DNA of 64,000 nt, from positions 1,905,438 through 1,969,437 of the forward strand of contig JAQFVV010006340.1 of NCBI GenBank assembly GCA_028023455.1, read 5' to 3'. Every line of letters begins with the position of its first letter. The first letter of the stretch is position 1. The notes under the pieces were generated by a model. The model had not been told where the DNA came from and made no database searches. It saw only the letters and a program-made list of their open reading frames with translations. The DNA comes from Epiperipatus broadwayi. Taxonomy: Eukaryota > Onychophora > Udeonychophora > Euonychophora > Peripatidae. The position numbers were made by a program, and so were the translations under genes. This document shows, piece after piece, positions 1-13,246 of this stretch.

Positions 1-91
1 GAAGATTATAGTGCCTAAAATGTGCGGTATGGTTTATTTATGATTATAGAAATGTGTAGGCCTGATTGTCCAATGATCAGAGGAGAAGGTT

Positions 92-94
<3 letters not shown>

Positions 95-168
<74 letters not shown>
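95..168. repeat. (AT)n microsatellite
   Basis: Perfect alternating AT of about 74 bp. It produces spurious Ile-Tyr open frames on both strands. Confidence 0.98.
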
Positions 169-171
<3 letters not shown>

Positions 172-279
172 ATATTATTATTACTATTTGCGGGATATTC
201 CGTGTAGTGAAAAAGCTAAATGCTGACGTTTCAGTACAATATCAAGTACCTTCCCTCAGAGCGTCCTCTTTCTCAAATC

Positions 280-282
<3 letters not shown>

Positions 283-329
<47 letters not shown>
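283..329. repeat. (AT)n microsatellite
   Basis: Perfect alternating AT of about 47 bp, followed by a short mixed ACACATACAGATAC stretch. Confidence 0.98.
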
Positions 330-335
<6 letters not shown>

Positions 336-3300
336 CAGATACAAAACTTCAAAGTATTTCTTTTTTAAATTGAAAAAAATATTTGAACATACTTTTTTTA
401 GAAAAAGTACAAGATCTACAGATAAAAATATTTTTGTAAATGGAAATGATTGTTTTATAAATTAAGTGAAAAGCAAACTAGCTCTTCAGGCTCTTATAAA
501 AAAGTTGGATGAAATATAGATAAGAGAACAAAAATAAATTAGATGGGAAATATAAACAGCAATGAAGACTCGACCGTAATGAAAATTTGGAACAGAAAAC
601 CATTGTCTAGTGTATCCAGACGATCGGTATAAAAGGAAAAATATTGAAATTAAGAACAGTTCCATCTTGTTTTTGTGAGAAGGATGATAATGTGCATTTG
701 TCACTTCTCTTGCTTATTTAAAAATGAAAAAACAACAATTGCATATTTGAACAAGCTAAGGCCACTTTCAGATAGACTGGTCTTCAAATAAAGACTTCAT
801 GGGAATTGACATCAGGAACCAGGAGCTCTTCTACTCTAAGATATAAATGAAATTTTTTTACTAAAAGTAATTAAGAACTTTAAGATTTCCACAAGCTTTT
901 AATATTCAGATAACCTAAATTTTAAAATCTTTTATCTAACTTTAAGTTTTCAAATTAATTATTAATGTTTAATTTTTATACATTTGAGTTCGCTAAAAAT
1001 CATTTCCATTTTTCTTTTTTTTCTTTTTATTAATATTGTATAAATTATTTAAGTGCATTAAATTTAAGTTGGGTATAGATGCTTGCATAGATTTGTTAAC
1101 GTTTAATTATATTTCTTTTTGTTCTGATATTTGATTAGAACATATGATATTCAGTAAATAATGATACCTTACAGTGAGTATCTAAAATGTATTTATTCGG
1201 ATGTTATTTAAGTTATTGGTGTCAATGCAGCATCATATGATGAATGCCATTGGATTTTTTGAAAATATCCCTCTGCAATTCCATCAATGACTTTATATTT
1301 TGATTGTTTATATTTATTTTGAAATGTTTTTAACTATGTAATCTATGTAGCCGACCTAAACTCAACATTAAGAAACAAACTTTTATAAAATTCATATGTG
1401 TGAAATTATATAAATGTTAAAATTAAGTCGGGCATGCATGGCTATATAGATTTGTAAATTTATATTAATTAATTAAGGGAGGGTTAATCTTAGTTTATTT
1501 GTTTTATTGTTGGATTGAGTCAATGGATTGGATATATTGTTGTAATTAATAAATGTAGTACAAGGTCCGCCACATTCAGGATCGCATTATATGCCACACA
1601 CCCCTTTTTTACCTATGGAAGGGGATAGTAAGACGGAAAACACAGTCCTTTCCTATGGAATTTTTTTTTATTGTTCTTCTTGCCAGACAGATGTAACATT
1701 CCTGTCTGGATGAAAGTCAATGTCTTCTCTAACCATGCTGTTCAGATGTACATTCTTGACAGCATGATATTTGTGCTGTCATATTCATGTTGCATTGAAT
1801 ACATTGATGTATCTGATGGATTGATATCAGTTTGACTGTGAACTTGTGGCCTAAGGTTAAATAAGGGATAGAATATTTTCTTTTCAAATGCAATCTGTGT
1901 AGTTTATTCATACTCGACACTCTTAAAAAATATTATTAAATTCATCTGTGAGGATGGTTTAAAATTTTAAAATAATAATTTAAATTAAAAGTTAATACTT
2001 AAATCTAAAATAATAAATGTCATTCCTCAAATTTTAAATCATTATATATGTGTGTTAATAAATGTTATTTGTGTGTTAATTACTGGCAGTGGCTTTTATT
2101 TTTTTATATTGAAGATATATTTTAAATAAATTTATATTTTATAAATCTCTGCATCTCACTGAGTTAGTGACTGAGGCTAACGGTCTATATATAAAATAAA
2201 TTTTTTTCTTAACTTATGTATCTGCCTACTCTATAAATTTTCCAGGTTCAAATGCCTGGTGGCGCTCTGTAGTGCAGATACAGTAAGACTCATTAGATAT
2301 TGGACCATTATAATATATATATATATATTATGCAAGGAGGAAACTATACATCAACTTGAGATCACATATTATCTTCTTCAATACATAATAACCAAAAAGT
2401 TAAAAATTTTATCTTCAAAGGATTTTAATTTCCGAATTCCAGGAACATCTATGATTAGTGCATTAACTTTTATAAATACTATTCTTAAAAATTACAACTG
2501 GTGAACATTAATCTCATTTTGTTTATCATTAAATTCATTTCATTAAATAAATGAATAAAAAGAGAAAATCAATAATTTAAAATATTTTTTTTTATATATT
2601 TAATAAAAATTTACATATGGGATAAAGAATATTAGCATAGGAAAGACATATAAATATATTAAAGGGATACAGTGAATTTAGAGGTAAGAAATTAAATTAT
2701 TCTTCAATTTACATTTTCTTATGACATGACACTACTTTGTTTGTACTAATATTCAAATAGTTTAAAAATCATTGTTTATTATAGTTGGATAGATAATTAA
2801 CATTGGTATGAAATATATTTAAATATTTTTTGTATTAATGACCATAAATTATATATAATCATTTTAACAGATGAAATATTACATAACAAATAATTAAATA
2901 ATTATTTGTATAATATCATTATTATATGATAGTTTCAATATAGTAATCTTAATATAGTAATCTTTATATAAGTTACAAAATCCTTATTCACTATCTTTTC
3001 AACTAATAAATCATGTAGTGCTATAAATTAAAAAATATATCTGTAATGGGTAAATATAATATATTTATATTTTAAATATATGATAGTAGCTATATAAATA
3101 ATTCTTATATAGTATAAAGTTAAATTATTTATTTATTAAATAAATAATTGTTATGTTTTATATTAAATTAAATGAAGTTTTTAATTTATTTTATTTATTT
3201 ATTTGACTTTCTAAAATAAGATCAAACATTTAATATATAATCTTTATTGATTATTATATTAACTTCATGAAACCCATTTTAAAGAGTTAGTGAGATTTAT

Positions 3301-3537
3301 TACTATTACTCTTGTATATTGATCTAAACCCCTGAAGAGAGTCAATTGTTAAACTTTCCTGACTTTGAAAATCTGAGCATATCTGTTAAATTAATTAGGG
3401 TGAAGATTGATTTGATGTGGTTTAGATATAATTTATATTAAACTTCAATCACATCATTGCCTATGTAATAACTTTAAATCTGATTATAGTGAGATGTGAC
3501 TGCCTTAATTTATCTCATTAAGAAGGTGCATTCCCTT

Positions 3538-3540
<3 letters not shown>

Positions 3541-3611
<71 letters not shown>
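3541..3611. repeat. (TA)n microsatellite
   Basis: Perfect alternating TA of about 71 bp. Confidence 0.98.
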
Positions 3612-3613
<2 letters not shown>

Positions 3614-5330
3614 AAAGTGTAACCATATTTTTAAGGCCCTATGGGATAAACATAAATAATTTTAAAAATGTGTTTTTCTTAAATAAAACTAAGCTTGTTC
3701 TCAGTCAATTTTGTTCTAATTAAGTTATATAGGTATTAGTTAAATATTCCAATTGTAAACAGAACAATTTATTAAATATGCTTGTTTATTATCATTTAAA
3801 ATATTATTTGATTAATTGGTAGATATAGCATTTTAATTTAACAGATAAAACTGAATTAATATTAACTTAGAGTCTACTCTACATTAAATAGATTTATATA
3901 CATGTTTGCCATTTATAGCTTATTAAATATGTTAAAGTTTTATTTGTTGTCTATATGACAGTAAAATGCCTTTAAAATTAACATTTAATAAAATATTGAT
4001 TATTTAGATAGTTGTTGAGAGAAAACAAAGTTTTGGATTTGATAAATTTGTTAATTTAATTTTATTTTATTGAATTATTATTTAAATGTAGGTTCTTATA
4101 TCCTGAAAATCATGTGTGTGTATAATGCATAATTGCATGTATGTGAAGTAAGACTGTGAATTAATATAATTGTTAATTACTTTAAAAATAAAAATAATAT
4201 TTTATAACAGTCTGAAATAATAATAACTATTATAATATTATGAAAGAAGTTTTAATAAAATAAAGATAATAAATGTTTTATATAAAAAGATATTTAATTA
4301 ATGAAGAAAGTGATTTGAAATAAATGTGTTATTTTATTGACTTAAATATCTCTCTTGAAGATGATTATGTAACAAGTCCTAGACAAACATGTGATTTTAA
4401 AGTTTTTTTAATTAGAAAGATCAAGGTTAAAGTAATTAAAATGGTCAGATTTATACTAGTATTGAATGTCTTTCCTCTTGTCTTTTAAAATTGAATATAA
4501 TATGAACATAATTTAATAAAAGTGCCCATGTAACAGCTGTATAAAAATATTTTTTTAAAAATAAAGTTGTTGTTAAAATTTAAAAAGGGTGTTAAAATTA
4601 AACAATGGGAAAAAGTAATTAGTTTTTATTTTTATTTTTTTTTCAATTTAAATTATTTAAATGAAGGAGTGAAAAGCTAATAGTTATCCTTGTATTGCTC
4701 TTTCTACAATATGTATTAAATCATGTATTTAACAATAGTCACAAAAGAATGCTAATTTTAATTATTAATAAAAATGATAAATCTGTTCGAATTAAAAACT
4801 TATTGTCGAACATGAAGAAATGAGTATGAATTTTACATTATAGTAAAATTTTTAATTGCTTTGTACATTTGGTTATTACTCATTAATTCTAAAATTGAAC
4901 TTTTTGTTATTATTCATTAATTCTGCAATTTATCATATATATAAGTCTTTATTGATATTTTTTATCTTTCAGCGACATGTCTATAAAAAGATATTCTCAT
5001 AATTATTATTAATGCAGTATTCAGAAATAATCTACTTGCCTATTGTTAGTTTATTTTTGCCACTCAATATAGTTCAAATTCATTTTATGATTAAAGATTT
5101 AGTACTGAAAATAAAATACTCTTTGTCAAAAAAAGATTATTTCTTATTATGGGAATAACATTAAATTATTTTGGTTACTTTAATAAGTAAAAGACTCTTG
5201 TATATATAAATGTGTTTTTTAAATATCAAATTTGTTTTTTTATATTAGGCCTATTGATGATAATTTCTTTAATGTTTTATATTGATTACTATATTTTATT
5301 GTGAATGTTTAGGTGGTTACTGGTTGGAAC

Positions 5331-5335
<5 letters not shown>
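3612..5335. other. A+T-rich non-coding DNA
   Basis: Very A+T-rich sequence with many stops in all frames. I see no gene, RNA or repeat of note. Confidence 0.7.

Positions 5336-5419
<84 letters not shown>
5336..5419. repeat. (TA)n microsatellite
   Basis: Perfect alternating TA of about 84 bp. Confidence 0.98.
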
Positions 5420-5420
<1 letters not shown>

Positions 5421-5671
5421 GAGTATTTGCTGCACCAGGATTTGAGAAGAAAAAAAATATAAAATATTTACATTTTTTTAAGTATATACATTATAACCAT
5501 TGTGGAAGTATAACTCTTTACTTTATCTGCCATACAGTGCACCACCAGGCCATTAGTACCTGAAAAAAATTATATAGTATGTGAATGCATATTGGAAAGA
5601 TTCCATTTTTTTATAAACCATAAGCACATGGTGCTGGATTTTGGAATAGCTAAGTTTTATAATCTAAATTT

Positions 5672-5676
<5 letters not shown>

Positions 5677-5748
<72 letters not shown>
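5677..5748. repeat. (TA)n microsatellite
   Basis: Perfect alternating TA of about 72 bp following a T-rich run. Confidence 0.98.
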
Positions 5749-5750
<2 letters not shown>

Positions 5751-7054
5751 AATGAAAAGATAAAAATAAATAACTAAATAAATAAACTACTGCCATTAAT
5801 AATATACAAAACATTTATTGACACACACACATAATATTTATATTTAAGTTTTAGTTCACACAGATGAATATTCTTCTTCATACATTTACATTTTTTTGAT
5901 AGACGTAAATACGCTACACAGATTACACACCTAAAACTTACAAATCCATGCAGCCATTCACATCCAGATTTAAATTTTAAGATTTAATATTTTAAAAACT
6001 CATGAGCATAAACATGTATACATATATACAGCACAACTGACCACACAAATTATTCTAGTTCAATTATTATTAATTGGAACTCATAAAAAATGTTATACTC
6101 TTACTGAGTTCTTTGAGTTACTCATCATGAGGTGTCACATTCACAAATATAAAGTTATAGAGGAGGCTTAGGCAAATATATTAAGACACTCAACATGAGG
6201 TGTCATATTTACCAATAGACACCATGTTTGGAGTTGTGCACATACATATACATTCAATACGTAACATCATTTAATTTAACTAAAAATTATACTTATTAAT
6301 TATAAGAAATAAATTAATAGAAATGATTGGTTTACAATTATATTTAAAATATTAATAATTGATTTAACATTCCATGTTGGTCAGATAAGAGTTCAAGATT
6401 TAAATTTTGGTTAGACCTTAATCATTTAAGAAATGATTTAAAAAGTTCATTTAGTGAAGGTTTATAATAATTAGAGTTCATAATTTATTATTTATACATT
6501 GCATTAAAGGAGCTCCATGGTTCATTGTGCCAATTCCCACAAAGTCTTTTATTATTCATAATCTCAGGGAAGACCAGTCTGTTGTTCATGTTGTAGTTAT
6601 CCATTTGGAGATTGCCTCATCTGGTTCAATCCTGGAACTATTTTATTGCAGGACCCATATGATTTGAGGTCTACAATATACAATAGTGCCAGTCATATTT
6701 CAACAGTCTCTTCCTTTTAAAATTGCAAAAGAGTGAAAAGTGTGTTTTTTCCACCCTCCTCAAAACCCCAATTTGGAACTGTTCTTAATTTGAATTTTTT
6801 CTTTTTATATTAATCCTCCGGATTACCTGACCATGATTTCTGTTCTGGTAGTCTTCATCAGGGTCTGAGCATTGGTTGACTTTCCACAAGTGGGTAATGG
6901 AATATTTTTTTTCCATTTTTTTCTCTCTTATCTGACCTTTAATTATAAATTTGCCCTAAGGGCTAGTTTACTTTAGATTAATTAAAAACAACAATCATTT
7001 TCATTTTGAATATTGTCAAAATCACACTTTGTCTTATTTTTGCTGTAATATCTC
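5749..7054. other. non-coding DNA, partly of higher complexity
   Basis: No ORF can be supported. The phrase CATGAGGTGTCA occurs at about 6128 and 6191, a weak internal duplication. The part at about 6500-6960 has more G+C and looks like old repeat or former coding DNA, but I cannot assign it. Its minus strand has a CTGATGA followed by GAAA near 6830-6870 without a convincing stem II. Confidence 0.5.
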
Positions 7055-7130
7055 ATAAAAACAATTTATCCTACCTGCTTCAAACACTTTTTAGCAAACT
7101 CTTTATTAGTTCATATATATATATACCAAC

Positions 7131-7158
7131 GTTTCGACTGACCTGCAGTCTTCTTCAG
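7131..7158 (-). ncRNA. hammerhead-like core in PLE tail (left arm)
   Basis: On the minus strand CTGAAGA is followed by an A, then GACTG-CAGGT-CAGTC (a 5-bp stem II with a 5-base loop) and GAAAC. CUGANGA, stem II and GAAA are the conserved hammerhead core. The extra A before stem II departs from the strict core, and stems I and III are not obvious. PLEs are known to carry hammerhead motifs in their terminal repeats. Activity is untested. Confidence 0.55.
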
Positions 7159-9069
7159 AGCTATGATATAATAAACAAGACAAAATTAAAAACATAACCA
7201 CATAATAACACCATAAAAAATATTTTTTTTACAATAAAAAACTAAAACCAACATGAAATATATATATTAAAAAAACTGAAATAATCAAACCAAAATAAAA
7301 CAATTAATATAAATAAAATGTACAACATAAATAGAAAATAAATAAAAATTATTCATGTGTATTCCTAACTTTATACATATATACATTCAAGGACAACTAT
7401 TAATCTAACCATATTATTTATTTTATTATTAACAATCTATTAATTATCTCTATTTTTTATAAACTTAAATTTTATGATTAGTAACTAAAATTATTTTAAT
7501 TATAAATCATATAATGTGTATTATTTCCTTACTTTTCTTTTAAAAAAATATTATTTTATATTTAGTATTATTTCTGATTATTTAAAACATATAAACATTC
7601 TAATCTTTAAACTTACCAATCTTCTAAACAAAAAAAAAAATGTTTTGTTTTTTTTTTTTTCAAAAAATTATCTTATACCCTAGCTCCCTCTTATACATAT
7701 TATTTAAACTAAACATATATCCCAACAACTCTTTATTTATATACATTTTTATTTATTTATTTTTTTATACTTCTTAACTTTTATTATTATTATATAAATC
7801 TCATAAATTTATATTATAAGGCTTTATATGTCCATATACATACACATATATATATATATTCCCTACAACTTTACTTTCTGTATGTAACTTCATTTTTATT
7901 GAACTTTGTGTAAATTTGTGTCCTATTTCTTTTGTATGTATATATATATATATCGGTGTATATAAATCGGTGATAATAAATCACCGATATATATATACAT
8001 ACAGAAAGTATTAAAGAAAGGAAAATAAAAGAGGCTATATTAATAAGAAAGATAAAACCAAAATTTAATAGAGATTCTGGGATTAGGATGAGATTGGTAT
8101 AGTTGTAGTTATTAAATGAGATATATACAGGTAAATATGTAAAGAGATATTTGTTTATAAATGAGTTGGAGATGATAAAAAATGGTTAGGTTAAATAGGA
8201 GTATAAATGTGGGTATATTTATAGATATTAAATAATAGAAAATAATAAATTAATAAACTTAGCATAATAATTACATATAAAACAGTATAATAAAAAAATT
8301 TATGACAATTATATAAAAATAATAATAAAAGTTAAAGTATGCAAAATAATAAATATATATGTAAGTAAAATTGTAGGGAATATATATATATGTGTGTATG
8401 TATATGGACATATAAAGCCTTATAATATAAATTTATTAGAATTATATAATAATAATAAAAGTTAAAAAGTATAAAAAAATAAATAAATAAAAATGTATAT
8501 AAATAAAGAGTTGTATGGATATATGTTTAGTTTAAATAATATGTAATAGAGGGAGCTGGGGTATAAGAATTTTTTGAAAAAAAAAACGATTTTTTTTTGT
8601 TTAGAAGATTGGTAAGTTTAAAGATTAGAATGTTTATAGGTTTTAAATAATCAGAAATAATAATAAATATAAAATAATATTTTTTTAAAAGAAGAGTAAG
8701 GAAATAATACACATTATATGATTTAAAATTAAAAGAATTTTAGTTACTAATCATAAAATTTAGGATTATAAAAAATAGAGATAATTAATAGATTGTTAAT
8801 AATAAAATAAATAATATAGTTAGATTAATAGTTGTTCTTGAATGTATAAATGTATAAAATTAGGAATACACGTGTATAATTTATATTTATTTTCTATTTA
8901 TGTTGTACATTTTATTTATATTAATTGTTTTATTTGGGTTTGATTATTTCAGTTTTTTTTAATATATATATTTCATGTTGGTTTTAGTTTTTTATTGTAA
9001 ATTTTTATTTTTTATGGTGCTATTATGTAGTTATGTTTTTAATTTTGTTTTGTTTATTATATCATAACT

Positions 9070-9097
9070 CTGAAGAAGACTGCAGGTCAATCAAAAC
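9070..9097 (+). ncRNA. decayed hammerhead-like core in PLE tail (right arm)
   Basis: Right-arm counterpart of the motif at 7131-7158: CTGAAGA, then GACTGCAGGTC, then AATCAAAAC where the left arm has AGTCGAAAC. The changes break the GAAA box and shorten stem II, so this copy is probably inactive. Confidence 0.5.
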
Positions 9098-9239
9098 ATA
9101 GGTGTAAATATATATGGACAAATAAAGAGTTTGCTAAAAAGTGTTTGAAGCAGGTTGGATAAATTGTTTTTATTTTCATTTTGAGTTTTATCACAATGAT
9201 AAGATTCACTTTTAGTAACAATCATATGTTTAAATTAGA

Positions 9240-11945
9240 GATACTTTATTAAAACTGTTATTCACAATAACTTAGGTTTGCATTATCTTTGAGGCACCCT
9301 ATTCCTGCTTGAAAACTATTATTCATCAGTAATCTTTTGTATAATCTAGAATCTTAACGGTTGAGTTGCTCAAAGGCCTGAATTTCCAGATTAGCAGTAT
9401 TAGTAAACAGGTTTTCTCATATGTCACCTATGGCTGGAGCTAGTAATATGCTAACTGTCCAGGCTTTTATTTGCATTGATGTGGACTAATGCATCCAAAC
9501 CAGGATAAATGTTATGCTGTAGGGTTCCTTCCATAATTACCTTTCCCATAATTAAACTTCTATAATAATTCTGCTGTGTTTCACATTTAATTTCTTTATC
9601 TGTTATTCTGTTAGAGATGATGAGTCAGTGTCACAGTTTATATTGGTACTGCCACCCCCCCATCTACCCTTATATTTGTCACAAATTATCAGACTTCTGT
9701 CTTCATTGAAGCAAGCACAGCTGTTTGTCTAGACTTCATCCTTAGAATCTGTTGTTTTTATATTGTCCTGTATCATTTCAAGATTATATGTTTCACTAAT
9801 TTTCTGATACAAATTCTTGTCTTGATGATATCTGCACTTTGCATTTCCTCATACTCCAGTACCTTTACTGGTTCTGTTCAGACATGTTGGTTCTCATGGA
9901 TATATTTTCCTGATTTATATTGATCTTATCTGCAGAGTTTAATAATTGAGGCAAAAGTAGCATTGGTTCATGATTACTTGATTTTAACTTCTTTCCCTTC
10001 ATTTTCATATTTTTTTTTTTTCAAAATTTTTTTTGGCCCACGCTTCTTCATAAAAAAGGAGGGGGGGGTTTTAAGTCCCTCTCCCCTTTTATTGATTTCC
10101 ATTTATACTTGGAATGCAACAAAGATAACTGTTCAGGGTATGATGAAACAGCTTTATACCAGAAGAAATCAGTCTGGTTTCTTGAATTACAATATCTGAA
10201 CATTGTGTTGCTGAAATTTCTGTAAAAGTGGTTTGGTCTGATAACAGGAGAGTAGTTATTTGAGGTTGTGTATATTTTGAAGTTTGCAAATCAGGCATCT
10301 TGTTTACATCAGAGTGATCTGACATAAGTAGGTCATCTGATTGTAATTGTTGTGCATCTTCATGATAGTACAATGTAGCTTGCTTGATCATTGGACCAGT
10401 TGCATCACATTGGTTGAATTTTTATCTTCTAAGATTGCAATGATTGCATAACCTCCCTGGGAAATATTTCACCAAATGCATGCACAAATGGTGAAAAAAC
10501 ACTGCAGCAGTATGCCCTGAAATAAAATTTTCAGTGGTGCAGACTCAGTCCAGTGAATTGTAGGAATAGCCAATGGAGATGTTTCTTTTGTTAGAGTGAT
10601 TGAAAAAATAGCATAGTTGGTTAATACAGGCATTTGCTCTTTTCTTTCATGGATATAATTAAATCTTGTGACTGTGTCATGGGGTTTTAGCAATTTCTGT
10701 AAATCAGCATTTCCAAAATTCAAGTAACAGTTTCTGATATAACTGGACAATATGATCGGTCTGCTTCTTTTCAAGTACAACCACAACTATGTCATTGAGG
10801 AATTTCAGGAATTTTGCAGAATTTGCTTTTTGGTTTTGAAATAGATAATGACATTTGATTATGATGTACCTATTGTTAGAGAGCTGGAAAAATTTGTGTA
10901 TATGTATCCATGAATTCTTAGATGTAATCACTTTGCATAGATCATCAGTGGGGAATGTATATAGGGTTTTTTTGATTATTTGTAACTGCAAGAATGATAG
11001 ATTTTTCACTATGATAGTTCAAAAATAACTTATGTAATTGATCAGGAATAGTAGCATTAAAATCTAACATTAAATTATTGATTTCAGATGGATTCAGGTT
11101 TATACAAGGCATATTATTTTTAATATCTTATTATGCACCTCTTCTGTTCCATCTCCATCAAATAAATTAAATAAATCACTATCTGTATGATATTTATTCA
11201 TAGGCCGCAAACTAGGTTTGATGGATGAAGATTGGAGTATTTTATTATAGGATGTTTTGTGCACATTGTCCTCAATTATAATAGATTGTGCAGATGAAAA
11301 AGAAGCTTCACTGTAAGTTTCTTTTTTAGTATTGATGTTTAAGCATGGTATTTTAATATTATTTTGGCCAATCTCTTCCTTACAGTTTCTAATATTAACA
11401 ATATTTTTTTTTAAATTCTGGAAACTCTTCTATTTTAATAATTTCTTCACCTATTTCAGAGCTAATAGAATTTTCTTCAAAAAAAAAAATCATTGGACTT
11501 TGTAGGAGACTTGTGGTGTTTAAAATCTTTTTGATTAATGATTTTAGGGTGACTTTAGAATTTTTATTTCTTACTGTAGCTTTCACAGGCCTTCTATCAT
11601 TATTAATATTATTAATGTTACTTTTATTAAAAATGCTATTATTATTATTTTAACAATGTCTGTAAAAGCTTTATTTCATTTTACAAAAAGGTTCAGATTT
11701 AGAATTCATATTTATTAGAGAAATATCTTCACTATGATTAACTTTTTCATTTAAAGAAGTAATAGATACAATTCCTTACCAACTTTTATGAGTGAGCTTG
11801 ACCTTTGATTAGCATTATTAATCGAATCCATATTATTTACTGACTCATGGCTGCTTACTGTTGTATCTTTGAAACACTCAGAGTTAAGATTACTATCAGA
11901 ATCCATCTTTTGTACTAACATTAGTACAGGCTAAAATAAAATAAA
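9240..11945 (-). pseudogene. decayed intronless ORF, probably retroelement ORF1/gag-like
   Basis: The minus strand reads as a long, higher-complexity coding-like stretch broken by several frameshifts and stops. Readable blocks are about 11870-11920 (begins MDSDSNLNSECF), 11395-11586 (Lys/Glu-rich), 10704-11009, 10469-10786 and 10089-10391 (Gln/Thr/Ser-rich). Consecutive blocks overlap in different frames, as expected from small indels in one ancestral ORF, and no splice-site pattern explains the shifts. The middle block resembles the RNA-binding part of LINE ORF1 proteins, ahead of a Cys-containing stretch near 10450-10500, but no intact CCHC zinc knuckle can be read. I do not recognise the family with confidence. 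It could also be a processed host pseudogene. The dense coding texture contrasts sharply with the flanks. Confidence 0.45.
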
Positions 11946-13085
11946 ACTTTTGATTATGTTAAAAAAAACCAGTAATTTTGGAAAATTAGTCATGAAGAAC
12001 AGCAGCTAGAAAATGCATAACTTTCCAGTGCTTAACCCTCTAGTGGTCTATTTATTTATTATCTATCTTTCCTATATTGTAATACTTAAATGTGATACTA
12101 CATATTTTAGAGCATTTTCAATGCATATTTATTTTAAGGTTATTTGCTAGTTACTGCAATTTAATACTTTAAGGAGTTTTTGAATTATAATGTATATCTT
12201 ATATCTAGTTCTTCACACTGGCGACTAATAGCATTGTAAACATGTACATTATAATTTTTACAATATGCTATATTTTAATGTAAAAACAAATGCTTTATCA
12301 CATTGTTTTGGGGATGAAGTTGATAAGATGAAAGAGTTAATAGCATGCTTGTGACCTAATATAGGCATATATATTTGTTGTTTCATTCATAGTGCAAGAT
12401 AGTTGAAGAAATGTATTAGATAATAATTGTGAGAATATAATAAATATTACACATATTACTTTTATAATTTGTAGTAATATTTAATGGCTTGAATCTCCAC
12501 TGTGTGGCAGTCGTGCATCTTACAAGATTGTTTGAAAAGTTTGTTTTATTTTTGTAATTATGTAAAAACTATAAGCATGATATCAACAGAAATAAATACA
12601 GGCATTAGATCCAGCTTTAAAATATCTTTTTAATGCCATTTTTTCGATTGAAATTGAAAGAAATTTGAATTTCTTATGAATTTTTTTTTAAAAAGGTGAA
12701 TTTTATTTTTTCTATTTTGGACAATTTTCTAGTTTACATGAATCGATAAAGACAGAAAATTGTAATATGCCTGATTATATTGTGAAAATGGATTAAAACA
12801 TGCTGGTCATTTGCATTCAAGGCCTATAATGGGATATGAACATAATCGCAGAATATGTATTTCAGAAGTATACATTTTTAATAATTTAAATTTATTAATA
12901 TAATTTATTTGTATGATTTATTAATTTGTGTTTAAGTTGGTGTGGGTGTGTGTAGTATGTAAATTATAAATAATATAATATTAAAATCATTTATGCTCTT
13001 TATTATATGGTATATAAATTATTATTCATATGTACAGTAATTTTGTGTATTTGATATTAATAATTTATTATGTTTATATGGTGTG
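11946..13085. other. A+T-rich non-coding DNA
   Basis: No gene or recognisable repeat. Confidence 0.6.
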
Positions 13086-13246
13086 TAATGATTTACATAT
13101 ATAGAGCAGTGCAATGTAAATTTTAAAGTCTTATAATCAAATGTACAGAAAGGTTGTATAACAAGTAATGATTTACATATATAGAGCAGAGTAATGTAAA
13201 TTTTAAAAAACTGATAATCAAATGTACGGAAAGGTTGAAATTCACA
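13086..13246. repeat. two-copy 80-bp tandem duplication
   Basis: TAATGATTTACATATATAG starts at 13086 and again at 13166. The following 55 bases, through AATCAAATGTAC and GGAAAGGTTG-like sequence, match with a few substitutions. The minus-strand open frame across it only reads the repeat twice. Confidence 0.85.

Larger units (their letters stand above)
1..3540. other. A+T-rich non-coding DNA
   Basis: Apart from two long AT microsatellites and a short one near 2311-2328, I see no coding region, RNA gene or recognisable mobile element here. Open frames in this stretch are short, and several are only alternating Ile-Tyr readings of AT repeats. Confidence 0.7.
7055..9172. mobile_element. inverted pair of PLE 3' tails (head-to-head, tails outward)
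   Basis: Bases 7055-7870 are repeated in inverted orientation at about 8365-9172. The arms match for about 800 bp with scattered differences and indels. The middle (7871-8364) is unrelated except for a small hairpin: TACTTTCTGTATGTA near 7872 pairs with its complement near 7995, and CGGTGA/TCACCG lies at 7968-7986. Each outer end carries a CTGAAGAAGACTGCAGGTC motif followed by an AAAC box, then an AATAAAGAG-type 3' end. This is the typical 3' end of Penelope-like elements. No RT or GIY-YIG coding sequence is readable in the arms, so these are 5'-truncated copies. The tails point outward, as in the pairs at 14995, 15465 and 33682. The inverted repeat is directly visible. The PLE assignment rests on the tail motif. 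Confidence 0.75.

Noticed and set aside
22-465. Open frames of 60-116 residues with long Ile-Tyr runs (also at 3496, 5282, 5592, 39876, 50773, 52766-53116)
   Set aside because: They are translations of (AT)n microsatellites, open in both strands, with no coding signal on either side.
6826-6875. Minus-strand CTGATGA...GAAA as a hammerhead
   Set aside because: No stem II between the two boxes and no stem III. Probably chance, or an unrecognisable PLE tail.
7968-7986. CGGTGA/TCACCG hairpin as a terminator or regulatory site
   Set aside because: It lies at the centre of an inverted retroelement pair in a eukaryotic genome and is explained as junction sequence.
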